Below, in pieces: positions 44,097-51,201 of a stretch of DNA of 51,201 bases. Origin of the DNA: Limnohabitans radicicola (lineage in GTDB: Bacteria > Pseudomonadota > Gammaproteobacteria > Burkholderiales > Burkholderiaceae_C). Each line of letters opens with the position of its first letter. Positions within the stretch are counted from its first letter, which is position 1. Position numbers and translations under genes: made by a program. Below the pieces are notes generated by a model. That model was not told the origin of the DNA, made no database searches, and worked only from the letters and a program-made list of their open reading frames with translations. Location: positions 1-51,201 of the forward strand of contig NZ_JACYFT010000005.1 in the NCBI RefSeq assembly GCF_014837235.1, written 5' to 3'.

Positions 44097-45314
44097 ATGA
44101 CCCTCGCGTTCTACCCCACCAAATACTGGACCGTGCTGGCGGCTTTGCTCGGCAGCATGCTGTTCACCAGCGCTGTGCATGCGCAAGGCACCGTGCGCCC
44201 GGAGGTTCACAAGCCGCTGTCCGCTGCCCAGGAAGCGCTCAAAAACAACCAGGCCGATGCCGCCTTGAAGTTGTCGGCTGATGCCTTGGCTGTTCCTGAT
44301 CTCACTGCAGTGGAGCGCAACGCCATCTTGCGCACGCGCGCTGTGGCCGCCACCCGCGCCCAAAACTGGGACTTGGTCATCGAGTCGCTCGAGCCGCTGG
44401 TGGTGCAGCCCGAGATCGCTGTGGCAGACAAGCGCCCCATGTTGGAGACCTTGGTCAGTGCCAGTCAGCAAAAGAAAGATTACCCCCGCCTGGTCAAGTG
44501 GGCGCGCCAGTACCTGCAGGACGGCGGCCCCAATGCTTCGATGCGCACCGTCATGATCCAGGTGTTGGCGGTCACGGGGCAGCATGCCGAGGTGGTCAAG
44601 GAAATGCAGGAGAAGATGCGCCTGGACGAGGCTGCAGGCAAGAAGACCGCCGAAGAAGAGTTGCGCATGTTGGCGGTCAGCTACCGCCAACTCAAGGACA
44701 ACGCGGGTTACCAGGCCACCTTGCGCAAGCTGTTGATCGCTTACCCCAGCAAGGCGTATTGGTCTGAGACGATCAGTCGCTTGGCGCAGACGCCGGGCCT
44801 GAACCAGCGGCTGGAGCTGGACCTGTACCGCTTGCTGGAGGAGTCCGGTAACCTGGAAGAGGCCGACGAATTCACCGACATGGCCCAGATGGCCTTGCGT
44901 GCAGGCTTGCCCGCCGAGGCGCAACGCGTGCTGGCCAAGGGGTATGAAAAAGGTGCCTTGGGCAAGGGGGCTGAAGCGGCTGCGCATGCCAAGCTCAAAG
45001 CCGAGGCCCAGAAGAAAGCCCAGGAAGACGACAAGCTGTTTCCTCAGCTCGAAAAGTCGGCCAAGGACGGCAACACCCTGGCCGGCGTGGGTGATGTGCA
45101 CGCTTCCAAGCAGAATTGGGCAGCGGCCAATGCCGCATACGCACTGGCGCTGGCAGCAGGAGGTTTGCGCCGCGAGCAGGAGTTCCGCTTGCACTACGGG
45201 ATCAGCCTGATCAAGGCGGGACAAAAAGAGCAGGGTTTGCAGCAACTGCAGGCTGTGCAGGGCGATGCGACCGCGGTGGAGATTGCCACCCTTTGGCAAC
45301 TGCTGGCACGCTGA
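44097..45314 (+). CDS. Secreted tetratricopeptide-repeat protein
   Basis: This 405-residue protein has a signal peptide (about 1-30, cleavage after VHA) followed by helical TPR-like repeats through most of its length, including an Ala/Lys/Glu-rich helix around 300-325. It probably works in the periplasm as a scaffold. Comparable TPR proteins occur beside TonB-dependent receptors and TonB systems in other proteobacteria, where they aid energy transfer or receptor function; applying that here is inference from its divergent position. The start follows AGGAG at good spacing. A terminator follows at 45359-45383. Confidence 0.82.
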   Translation: MTLAFYPTKYWTVLAALLGSMLFTSAVHAQGTVRPEVHKPLSAAQEALKNNQADAALKLSADALAVPDLTAVERNAILRTRAVAATRAQNWDLVIESLEPLVVQPEIAVADKRPMLETLVSASQQKKDYPRLVKWARQYLQDGGPNASMRTVMIQVLAVTGQHAEVVKEMQEKMRLDEAAGKKTAEEELRMLAVSYRQLKDNAGYQATLRKLLIAYPSKAYWSETISRLAQTPGLNQRLELDLYRLLEESGNLEEADEFTDMAQMALRAGLPAEAQRVLAKGYEKGALGKGAEAAAHAKLKAEAQKKAQEDDKLFPQLEKSAKDGNTLAGVGDVHASKQNWAAANAAYALALAAGGLRREQEFRLHYGISLIKAGQKEQGLQQLQAVQGDATAVEIATLWQLLAR

Positions 45315-45358
45315 AGCTTGGGGATAAGGCGGTCCCGGTCAAGTTGTATCGGGTCAAG

Positions 45359-45383
45359 AAGGGCTGCTGTGCGGCCCTTTTTT
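45359..45383 (+). terminator. Rho-independent terminator after the TPR gene
   Basis: AAGGGC (45359-45364) pairs with GCCCTT (45374-45379), followed by a T-run to 45383. It separates the TPR gene from the sucrose module. Confidence 0.75.
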
Positions 45384-45416
45384 AATGGGATTGGCAAGTC
45401 TTCGGGTTTTTGCTGT

Positions 45417-45430
45417 TGCAAACGATTGCA
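45417..45430. promoter_or_regulatory. LacI-type operator upstream of the MFS importer
   Basis: TGCAAACGATTGCA is a near-perfect palindrome with the central CG typical of LacI-family operators. The identical 14 bases recur at 51160-51173. It lies 58 bp upstream of the MFS start, and further TTTGCAAA and CTGCAAAC elements follow between 45448 and 45466. Confidence 0.65.
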
Positions 45431-45487
45431 TAATCGTTTAAATTGCTTTGCAAATTGACTGCAAACTTTGTTTCTGCACAAACACCT

Positions 45488-46903
45488 ATGTCCAATCTTT
45501 CGACACCGTTGAGTCCACCGCGCTTGAGCATGGGGCAGATCCTCCAGATGAACGTGGGCTTTCTGGGGCTGCAATTCAGTTTTGGCTTGCAGCAAAGCAG
45601 CATGGGGCCGATCTACAGCTATCTGGGGGCCGATGAGGCGTCCTTGCCACTGTTGTCATTGGCGGGCCCTGTGACGGGTCTGTTGGTGCAGCCCATTGTG
45701 GGGGCCATGAGCGACCGGACGGCCTCGCGCTGGGGGCGGCGCACACCTTATTTCTTGATCGGTGCCATTTTGTGCTCGCTCAGCCTGTTTGCCATGCCTT
45801 ACAGCTCGGCGCTGTGGATGGCTGCCAGCTTGCTGTGGATTCTGGATGCTGCCAACAACATCACCATGGAGCCCTACAGGGCCTATGTGGGTGACCGTTT
45901 ACCCAAAGACCAGCACCCTGCGGGCTACATCATCCAGAGCGCATTCACAGGCCTGGCCCAGACCTTGGCCTATTTATCGCCAGCGCTGCTGGTCTGGCTG
46001 GGCATGAGCAAGGATGCGGTGGGGGGCAACCACATCCCGCAATTCATTTTCTGGTCGTTCATGTTCGGTGCCCTCATTTCCGTGACCACGATCTTCTGGT
46101 CGATCTGGCGCGTGCCTGAGCTGCCGCTGACCCCAGAGCAATTGACGCGCATCCAGGCGCAAAAACAGGGCTTCGGTGCCACGTTGCGCGAAATCTGGGA
46201 CGCCATCAAGGAGATGCCCGTGCCCATGCGGCAAATGGCCTGGATGAAACTGTTCCAGTGGATGGCCATGGGCTGGTATTGGCAGTATGTGACCTATGCC
46301 ATTTCGAGATCCTTGTTTGGTACGTCCGACGCGGGCAGCGAGGGATTTCGGGATGCGGTGCTGATCAACAGCCAGGTGGGGGCATTCTTCAACGTGGTGT
46401 CGTTCATCACGGCACTGTTCATGGTGCGTTACACGCAACGTTTCGGCGCGGCCAAAGTGCATGCGTTTTGTCTGGTCATGTCGGGCTTGGGCATGCTGCT
46501 CTTGCCACACCTGACGGCAGAGGTGGTGGCTGCATGGTGGCCTGCCTCGATGGCTTCGCTCATGCCAAAGTTGGCCTCCGAGTACTGGCTGTTTTTGCCT
46601 GCGGTGGGGGTGGGCCTGGGCTGGGCCAGCATCATGGGCAACCCCTATGTCATGCTGGCGCGCAGCGTGCCGCCTGAGCGCACAGGCGTGTACATGGGCA
46701 TCTTCAACATGTTCATCGTGATCCCGCTGATGCTGGGCGGTTTCATTGTCAGCCAGCTCTACAACCGTGTCTTTGCGGGAGACCCCCGTTATGTGCTGAT
46801 GACCGCAGGCGTGCTGATGCTGCTGGCGGCACTGGCCACATTGCGCGTCAAGGTGCCTGAAGGCGACGTGCCCGCCATGGCCCCAGCAGGCGCTGGGCAT
46901 TGA
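45488..46903 (+). CDS. MFS sugar:proton symporter, probable sucrose importer
   Basis: This 471-residue inner-membrane protein has about twelve helices and the MFS loop motif GAMSDRTASRWGRRTP between helices 2 and 3. It resembles the GPH/SLC45-like sucrose and maltose transporters found in receptor-linked loci (SuxC or MalY type). The sucrose phosphorylase gene begins 45 bases downstream, which favours sucrose as the substrate. ATG 45488 is chosen because the longer frame would include operator DNA; it has only a weak Shine-Dalgarno. Expression is probably repressed by the LacI-type regulator that binds at 45417. Confidence 0.88.
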   Translation: MSNLSTPLSPPRLSMGQILQMNVGFLGLQFSFGLQQSSMGPIYSYLGADEASLPLLSLAGPVTGLLVQPIVGAMSDRTASRWGRRTPYFLIGAILCSLSLFAMPYSSALWMAASLLWILDAANNITMEPYRAYVGDRLPKDQHPAGYIIQSAFTGLAQTLAYLSPALLVWLGMSKDAVGGNHIPQFIFWSFMFGALISVTTIFWSIWRVPELPLTPEQLTRIQAQKQGFGATLREIWDAIKEMPVPMRQMAWMKLFQWMAMGWYWQYVTYAISRSLFGTSDAGSEGFRDAVLINSQVGAFFNVVSFITALFMVRYTQRFGAAKVHAFCLVMSGLGMLLLPHLTAEVVAAWWPASMASLMPKLASEYWLFLPAVGVGLGWASIMGNPYVMLARSVPPERTGVYMGIFNMFIVIPLMLGGFIVSQLYNRVFAGDPRYVLMTAGVLMLLAALATLRVKVPEGDVPAMAPAGAGH

Positions 46904-46948
46904 TTGAGCGCTTCCACCCAACCCATAACAAATCTGACTTCGAGAAAA

Positions 46949-48421
46949 ATGAAAAACCAGGTTCAACTGATCACTTATGTTGACCGCTTTGGCGGCAAAG
47001 ATTTGACGCAACTGCGCGAGCTGCTGACCGGGCCACTCAAGGGTGTTTTTGGGGGCGTGCATTTGCTGCCGTTCTTCTACAAGATCGATGGAGCGGACGC
47101 CGGATTTGACCCGATCGACCACACCCGCGTGGACGACCGCCTGGGCGACTGGAGCCATGTGCGCCAGTTGGCGCAAGAGCACGATGTGATGGCCGATGTG
47201 ATCGTCAACCACATGTCTTCCGAGTCGCCCCAGTTTCTGGACTACTCGAAAAAAGGTTCGACCTCTGAATACGACGGCCTGTTCCTGACCATGGAGTCGG
47301 TGTTTCCAAATGGGGCCACTGAGCAGGACTTCTTGAATGTCTACCGCCCCCGGCCCGGCATGCCGTTCACGGTGACCACGCTGGCCAATGGTGAGCGCCG
47401 CTTGCTGTGGACGACGTTCACTTCCCAGCAGATCGACATCGATGTGCATCACCCTGCGGGCAAGGCGTATCTGGACTCCATCCTCCAATCGCTGTCGGAC
47501 AGTGGCGTGACCATGGTGCGTCTGGATGCTGTGGGTTATGCGATCAAGAAGGCAGGCAAAAACTGTTTCATGATGCCCGAGACCTTTGAGTTCATTGGCG
47601 AGTTCGCAGCCCGTGCGCGTGAGCTGGGCTTGGAGGTGCTGGTGGAAATCCACTCCTACTACAAGCGTCAAATCGAGATTGCCAAGAAAGTGGACTGGGT
47701 GTACGACTTCGCTTTGCCGCCCCTTGTGCTGCATGCGCTGGAGTTTGGTCGCAGCGGCCCCTTGCTCAACTGGCTGGGCCAGCGCCCCAACAACGCAGTG
47801 ACCGTGCTCGACACGCACGACGGCATTGGCATCATTGACATTGGCGCAGACGCTGCAGACCGGGCGGGCAACCCGGGGCTGGTGCCCCCGCACGAGCTGG
47901 ACGAACTGGTCGAGCGCATGCACCGCAATTCCCAAGGTCAAAGCCGCAAAGCCACGGGCGCTGCCGCCTCCAACCTGGACCTGTACCAGGTCAACTGCAC
48001 CTTCTTTGACGCCTTGGCGCGCAACGAGTCGGCCTATCTGGTGGCGCGTGCCATTCAGTTCTTTGTGCCCGGCATTCCACAGGTGTATTACGTGGGCTTG
48101 TTGGCGGGCCACAACGACATGGCCTTGCTCGAGCGCACCCAGGTGGGCCGCGACATCAACCGCCATTACTACCCCCGCGCTGAAGTGCTGGAGGCCATGG
48201 AAACCCCGGTGGTTTCGCGCCTGATCGAGCTCATCCGTTTGCGCAATGCGCATCCGGCTTTCAACGGTCAGTTCAGCAGCGCAGCGCCTGCAGAACACCA
48301 GCTGGTGATGACGTGGACGGCGGGCGAGCATTTCGCGCGACTGGAAGTGGATCTGAAGGCCAAGACGGGGGTGATCAGTTGCTCTGACATGCTTGGTGAG
48401 CGACGGTTCATGTTGGACTGA
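46949..48421 (+). CDS. Sucrose phosphorylase (GH13_18)
   Basis: This 490-residue cytoplasmic enzyme is recognisable along its whole length as sucrose phosphorylase, close in wording to the Bifidobacterium enzyme: KNQVQLITYVDRFG start, DGADAGFDPIDHT, VRLDAVGY with nucleophile D193, VEIHSYYKR with acid/base E233, LDTHDGIG with D291, and AAASNLDLYQVN. It splits sucrose with phosphate to glucose 1-phosphate and fructose, saving one ATP relative to hydrolysis. Glucosylglycerol or sucrose-6-phosphate phosphorylases are close relatives but the motifs favour sucrose. ATG 46949 is used; an earlier TTG directly follows the MFS stop. A strong two-way terminator follows. Confidence 0.93.
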   Translation: MKNQVQLITYVDRFGGKDLTQLRELLTGPLKGVFGGVHLLPFFYKIDGADAGFDPIDHTRVDDRLGDWSHVRQLAQEHDVMADVIVNHMSSESPQFLDYSKKGSTSEYDGLFLTMESVFPNGATEQDFLNVYRPRPGMPFTVTTLANGERRLLWTTFTSQQIDIDVHHPAGKAYLDSILQSLSDSGVTMVRLDAVGYAIKKAGKNCFMMPETFEFIGEFAARARELGLEVLVEIHSYYKRQIEIAKKVDWVYDFALPPLVLHALEFGRSGPLLNWLGQRPNNAVTVLDTHDGIGIIDIGADAADRAGNPGLVPPHELDELVERMHRNSQGQSRKATGAAASNLDLYQVNCTFFDALARNESAYLVARAIQFFVPGIPQVYYVGLLAGHNDMALLERTQVGRDINRHYYPRAEVLEAMETPVVSRLIELIRLRNAHPAFNGQFSSAAPAEHQLVMTWTAGEHFARLEVDLKAKTGVISCSDMLGERRFMLD

Positions 48422-48440
48422 CGTTTAAATCACACCGATA

Positions 48441-48471
48441 AAAAAAGCCGGAGAGTTTCTCCGGCTTTTTT
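48441..48471. terminator. Bidirectional rho-independent terminator
   Basis: GCCGGAGA-GTT-TCTCCGGC (48447-48465) is flanked by A-run on the left and T-run on the right, so it can end transcription from both strands. It separates sucrose phosphorylase from the convergent receptor gene. Confidence 0.88.
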
Positions 48472-48483
48472 ATTTCATGTAGT

Positions 48484-48509
48484 CAAAAAAAGACCGCCCT
48501 AAGGCGGTC
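48484..48509 (-). terminator. Rho-independent terminator of the second receptor gene
   Basis: GACCGCC (48492-48498) pairs with GGCGGTC (48503-48509); on the minus strand it is followed by a T-run. It serves the receptor gene that ends at 48567. Confidence 0.75.
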
Positions 48510-48530
48510 ATGAGGTGGACCTTGAAGAAG

Positions 48531-48556
48531 ACCGACCAACGTTGCAGCTGGTCGGT
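48531..48556 (-). repeat. Hairpin just after the second receptor stop
   Basis: ACCGACCA (48531-48538) and TGGTCGGT (48549-48556) are perfect 8-bp arms around a 10-base loop, 10 bases after the receptor stop codon. Like the hairpin behind the first receptor it may protect the mRNA 3' end ahead of the terminator. Confidence 0.5.
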
Positions 48557-48566
48557 TTCAGTGCGA

Positions 48567-50849
48567 TCAGAAGGTGTACTTCAGACCGGCCTTAGCAGAG
48601 CGGCCGTTGATCGAACGTGCAGCCATGCGGCCGTCGTTGATTTCGGTGTAGCCAATCGTGTTGCTCAGGTTGTAAACGCCGAAGGTGGCCAGCAGGTCTT
48701 TGCTGATGGCGTAGTTGGCGAATGCATTGACCACGGTGTACGCAGGCAGAGTGGCTTCATACGGAGTGCCTTGTGCATCCTTGGCGCTGGATGATCCAAC
48801 GATGGCAGCACCCACTGTGAATGCACCAGCGGTGTAAGTTGGGCTCAACTGATAGACCACTTTGGCTTGACGGTTTGGTGTCAGGCCGCTGCTCACGATT
48901 TTGGCGTCAGTCAAGGTGATGCCGCCGTTCACGCGGAAAGCACCCATTTTGTAGCCGGCTTCGATTTCCAAACCCTTGGCATCGTACTTGTTAGCGGTGC
49001 TCTTCTGGGTGGTTGCATCGTAGTTGCTCTCGTCGGTCTTGGCCTGGAACAGGGTAACGAAGGTGCTCAAGTTTCCATCGCGCATCTTGACGCCGCCTTC
49101 GTATTGCTGCACGGTGTTGATTGGCACAACACCAGCGCCACCTGCCATAGGCACAGCAGCGGAGCCGAACATGATGCGGTCTGCGTTGAATGCAACGCCT
49201 TCGCTCACGCGGGCAAACACAGCCAGATCTTTGTTCAGCTGGTAGTTCGCACCCACGGAGTAAGAAGTGTGATTCTTCTTGTAATCGATGGCTTGTGCTT
49301 TACCAGCTTGGAACTGGTTGCTCACAGCTTGGTTGTAGCTGCCTGTGGCCACTTGGCTGTCTTGACGGATACTGCCGTCAATCGACAGAGCACCTTTTTC
49401 CCAGCCGATCACAGCATAAGGCGATGTGGTGCGGTAAGTAGCATCGATGGCGCGTGTGCAGCAACCGCCCCAAACGTCTGTGCCCAGAGCAACAGCACCA
49501 TAGCTGTTGGTCGTGCTGTTGGACAGCAGTGCAGGGTTGTTGTCGGTGGCTTGCATCAAGTACTGGTTAAAGTTCCAGGTCAGGCCCACTTTCTGAACGT
49601 TCATGAACAGACCGAAGGTGGTGTTCAGCTTGGCGCCATCGGCTTGTGCGAACGATTTGCTCAGCTTGACATCGTTTGTTGTGCTGCCCATGTCATCCAT
49701 GGATGTGTTGAACACGGTGTTGGTGAATGCGTTGCCGACGTATGCTTTGCCTGCATTGGGGCCCGTAGCGTACTTGGTGCCTGCGGGTGCGGCTGCCACA
49801 TCGTTGGCTGGGAACAAGCCGATGAAGCGGCCCGAATTGGACGAGCTGCGGAATTTTTCGCTCAATTTCCAGCCATCGGCCAGTTTGAGTTCGGTTTCCA
49901 CGCCAAATGAGTTCTGCTTCACGCGCAGACCATCGTTGACATCAGTGCCCACCATGGTGTTGTTTTTGGTGAGTGTGTAGTCTTTGACCCAGTAAGGAGA
50001 GTACATGGATGCCTTGCGGGGGTCGATGCCTGCCAGTTCGCTGACCTTACCATTTGAAATTTTGACAGGCACGGGCATGAACAATGGAGACTGGTCATCC
50101 AGGTGCTTGAAGCTAAAGCGCACATAGCCGTTGTCCAGCTCTTGTGTGATGTTGCCTTTGATCTGACCACCTTGTGTGCTGTTGGCCGAAGCGTTCCGGG
50201 GACCTTGACCTTGATGTGTGTAACCGCCGATGAAGAAGCGGGTCTTGTCGCTGAGTTTGCCGCTGTAGTCGAAATCCAGACGTTTTTCATCGTATCCCAG
50301 GCCGGTGGTCACGCCGATGCTTCCACCGGGTTCTTCACCTGTCTTACTGATGAAGTTGATGATGCCGCCAGGGGAGTTGGTGGCCAGTGTGGATGCCGAA
50401 CCACCGCGGACCACTTCCAGGCGCTCCAGGCTGTTGTCTGCGCGCAGGAACATGTCAGGTGTGGCAAAGGCCACATCGCCGAACAGCAGTACAGGCAGGC
50501 CGTCTTCCTGGAATTGGACGTAACGCGAGCCACCGGCCGAAATGGGCAGGCCGCGCACGGTCACGTTGGCATTACCGCCACCGCCGCTGGATTCGGCGCG
50601 GATGCCGGGCACTGTGCGCAGGATGTCCGATGCGTTGGTGGGTTGGCTTTGCAGAACTTGCTCGACGCCAACAGTTGACACCGAGTTGGATTGCTTCATT
50701 TTGCTGGCACCTGTCGCAGTGCCGGTGACCACCACTTCGTCCAGTTTAAGGGTGTCATTGCTGGATTGAGCATGGGCAATACCCATCTGCACAACGGTCA
50801 GCGCTACGGCTGCGGCCACTTTGGTAGGGGCAATTTTTTGGATTTTCAT
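48567..50849 (-). CDS. TonB-dependent receptor, probable sucrose/oligosaccharide receptor
   Basis: This 760-residue outer-membrane receptor has a signal peptide (about 1-27, cleavage after AHA), a TonB box LDEVVVTG, a plug domain (about 40-170, with ASDILRTVPGIRAESSGGGGN and QEDGLPVLLFGD) and a barrel ending in GLKYTF. It belongs to the FecA/CirA-like receptors rather than to the type of the first receptor. Its promoter carries LacI-type operators matching the one before the MFS and sucrose phosphorylase genes, which points to sucrose or fructo-oligosaccharides as cargo. ATG 50849 is selected; the extra 11 codons above it overlap the operator at 50869. Confidence 0.88.
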   Translation of the reverse strand: MKIQKIAPTKVAAAVALTVVQMGIAHAQSSNDTLKLDEVVVTGTATGASKMKQSNSVSTVGVEQVLQSQPTNASDILRTVPGIRAESSGGGGNANVTVRGLPISAGGSRYVQFQEDGLPVLLFGDVAFATPDMFLRADNSLERLEVVRGGSASTLATNSPGGIINFISKTGEEPGGSIGVTTGLGYDEKRLDFDYSGKLSDKTRFFIGGYTHQGQGPRNASANSTQGGQIKGNITQELDNGYVRFSFKHLDDQSPLFMPVPVKISNGKVSELAGIDPRKASMYSPYWVKDYTLTKNNTMVGTDVNDGLRVKQNSFGVETELKLADGWKLSEKFRSSSNSGRFIGLFPANDVAAAPAGTKYATGPNAGKAYVGNAFTNTVFNTSMDDMGSTTNDVKLSKSFAQADGAKLNTTFGLFMNVQKVGLTWNFNQYLMQATDNNPALLSNSTTNSYGAVALGTDVWGGCCTRAIDATYRTTSPYAVIGWEKGALSIDGSIRQDSQVATGSYNQAVSNQFQAGKAQAIDYKKNHTSYSVGANYQLNKDLAVFARVSEGVAFNADRIMFGSAAVPMAGGAGVVPINTVQQYEGGVKMRDGNLSTFVTLFQAKTDESNYDATTQKSTANKYDAKGLEIEAGYKMGAFRVNGGITLTDAKIVSSGLTPNRQAKVVYQLSPTYTAGAFTVGAAIVGSSSAKDAQGTPYEATLPAYTVVNAFANYAISKDLLATFGVYNLSNTIGYTEINDGRMAARSINGRSAKAGLKYTF

Positions 50850-50868
50850 TGGATAGTCTCCAGAACAT

Positions 50869-50882
50869 TGAAACGATTGCAA
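50869..50882. promoter_or_regulatory. LacI-type operator next to the second receptor start
   Basis: TGAAACGATTGCAA has the ACGATTGCA core with one weaker arm. It is 20 bp upstream of the receptor start codon, where binding would block transcription. Confidence 0.5.
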
Positions 50883-50968
50883 TGGGCAAGAGTCCCGTTT
50901 GCAAGATGGAATCCCAGAAGAGAACAGGTTGTTTTCAACCGAGGACGAAGTGCATTATGCGAAGAAAT

Positions 50969-50982
50969 GAAAACGTTTGCAA
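50969..50982. promoter_or_regulatory. LacI-type operator, distal site of the second receptor
   Basis: GAAAACGTTTGCAA has the central ACGT typical of LacI-family sites. Its centre is exactly 100 bp from that of the site at 50869, close to ten helical turns less than half a turn, so a DNA loop is conceivable. Confidence 0.45.
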
Positions 50983-51103
50983 TTGATGTGAAATTCAAAT
51001 CACTGAATGAATGTGTGTTTGAGTCTGTTTTCTCCTAGGAAAATTGGAAAATTTCGGTAGTTTCCCTAGTGTCACAAGTGCGCAACAACAATCGGCTGTA
51101 AGA

Positions 51104-51134
51104 TTGACACAAGAGTTAGGGCTTTCCCTATATG
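51104..51134 (+). promoter_or_regulatory. Candidate sigma-70 promoter for the rightward off-window gene
   Basis: TTGACA (51104-51109) is a perfect -35 hexamer. TATATG (51129-51134) could be the -10 with a 19-base spacer. The TAGGG-CTTT-CCCTA repeat (51117-51130) lies between them. A stronger -10-like TATGAT at 51155-51160 lacks a matching -35. Confidence 0.45.
51117..51130. promoter_or_regulatory. TAGGG...CCCTA inverted repeat near the second receptor
   Basis: TAGGGCTTTCCCTA has perfect 5-bp arms and a 4-base spacer. It matches the element at 43796-43810 and overlaps the candidate promoter. A CCCTA half-site lies nearby at 51064-51068. Confidence 0.4.
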
Positions 51135-51159
51135 GCCAGGACGCGGGATGCATGTATGA

Positions 51160-51173
51160 TGCAAACGATTGCA
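51160..51173. promoter_or_regulatory. LacI-type operator, identical to the MFS site
   Basis: TGCAAACGATTGCA is identical to the site at 45417-45430. It lies downstream of the candidate promoter and 18 bases before the ribosome binding site of the off-window gene, as expected for autoregulation. Confidence 0.65.
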
Positions 51174-51201
51174 AATCAATCCAGATAAATAAAGGAGTAG
51201 C

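Larger units (their letters stand above)
50850..51201. promoter_or_regulatory. Regulatory region of the second receptor and a rightward gene off the window
   Basis: This 352-bp stretch has no gene. It holds LacI-type sites at 50869, 50969 and 51160, a TAGGG inverted repeat at 51117-51130, and at its right end AAAGGAG (51191-51197), a strong ribosome binding site. A rightward gene must therefore start just past 51201. With an operator identical to that of the sucrose genes in its promoter, a LacI-family regulator is the likely product, but it cannot be seen. Confidence 0.6.

Noticed and set aside
45974..48331. A 785-codon open frame on the minus strand opposite MFS and sucrose phosphorylase
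   Set aside because: It is His/Arg/Gln-rich without any domain, and runs antisense to two recognised genes whose catalytic motifs are intact. High GC explains the lack of stops.

Overview
The window looks like part of a chromosome of a Burkholderiales betaproteobacterium, probably of Comamonadaceae type; the genus cannot be fixed from sequence alone. Supporting signs are high GC, the glucokinase-HexR/RpiR fusion typical of that order, and dense operons with ATGA stop/start overlaps. No rRNA, tRNA, CRISPR array, insertion sequence or phage gene was seen.

Layout. (1) 1-6.4 kb: regulator and housekeeping edge, with the leftward glk-hexR fusion, a MATE exporter, a Kef-type antiporter, and a three-gene cassette (DUF6249-like membrane protein, ECF sigma factor, small membrane protein). 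(2) 6.4-20 kb: one leftward operon running pullulanase, sugar-binding protein, two ABC permeases, alpha-1,4-type glucosidase, ABC ATPase, alpha-1,6-type glucosidase, secreted GH13, secreted GH32. (3) 20.1-27.1 kb: a divergent rightward operon of four GH13 enzymes (lipoprotein, soluble paralogue, a large multidomain enzyme, a small cytoplasmic enzyme). (4) 27.1-34.9 kb: a leftward operon with PhyH-type dioxygenase, cyclomaltodextrinase-like GH13, class III-like alcohol dehydrogenase, two esterases and GH92 alpha-mannosidase, next to a divergent AraC regulator. (5) 35.9-43.7 kb: a leftward TonB-dependent receptor operon with flavin-dependent halogenase, S9 peptidase and an orphan sugar-binding protein. 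(6) 44.1-45.3 kb: a TPR protein. (7) 45.4-51.2 kb: a sucrose module with MFS importer, sucrose phosphorylase and a second TonB-dependent receptor, sharing LacI-type operators; its regulator probably starts just past the right edge.

Together this is a proteobacterial counterpart of a starch-utilisation locus. Oligosaccharides would cross the outer membrane through the receptor, be debranched and trimmed by secreted GH13 enzymes, enter by the ABC transporter, and be split to glucose by paired cytoplasmic glucosidases. Glucose would then be phosphorylated by a glucokinase that is itself fused to a HexR-like regulator. HexR-like palindromes lie at the left edge, between the two amylase operons, and between the receptor and the TPR gene, so one regulator may join the scattered operons. 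The least conventional part is the set of oxidative and ester-cleaving enzymes (dioxygenase, dehydrogenase, esterases, halogenase) embedded among the glucan genes; it may handle chemically decorated glycans.
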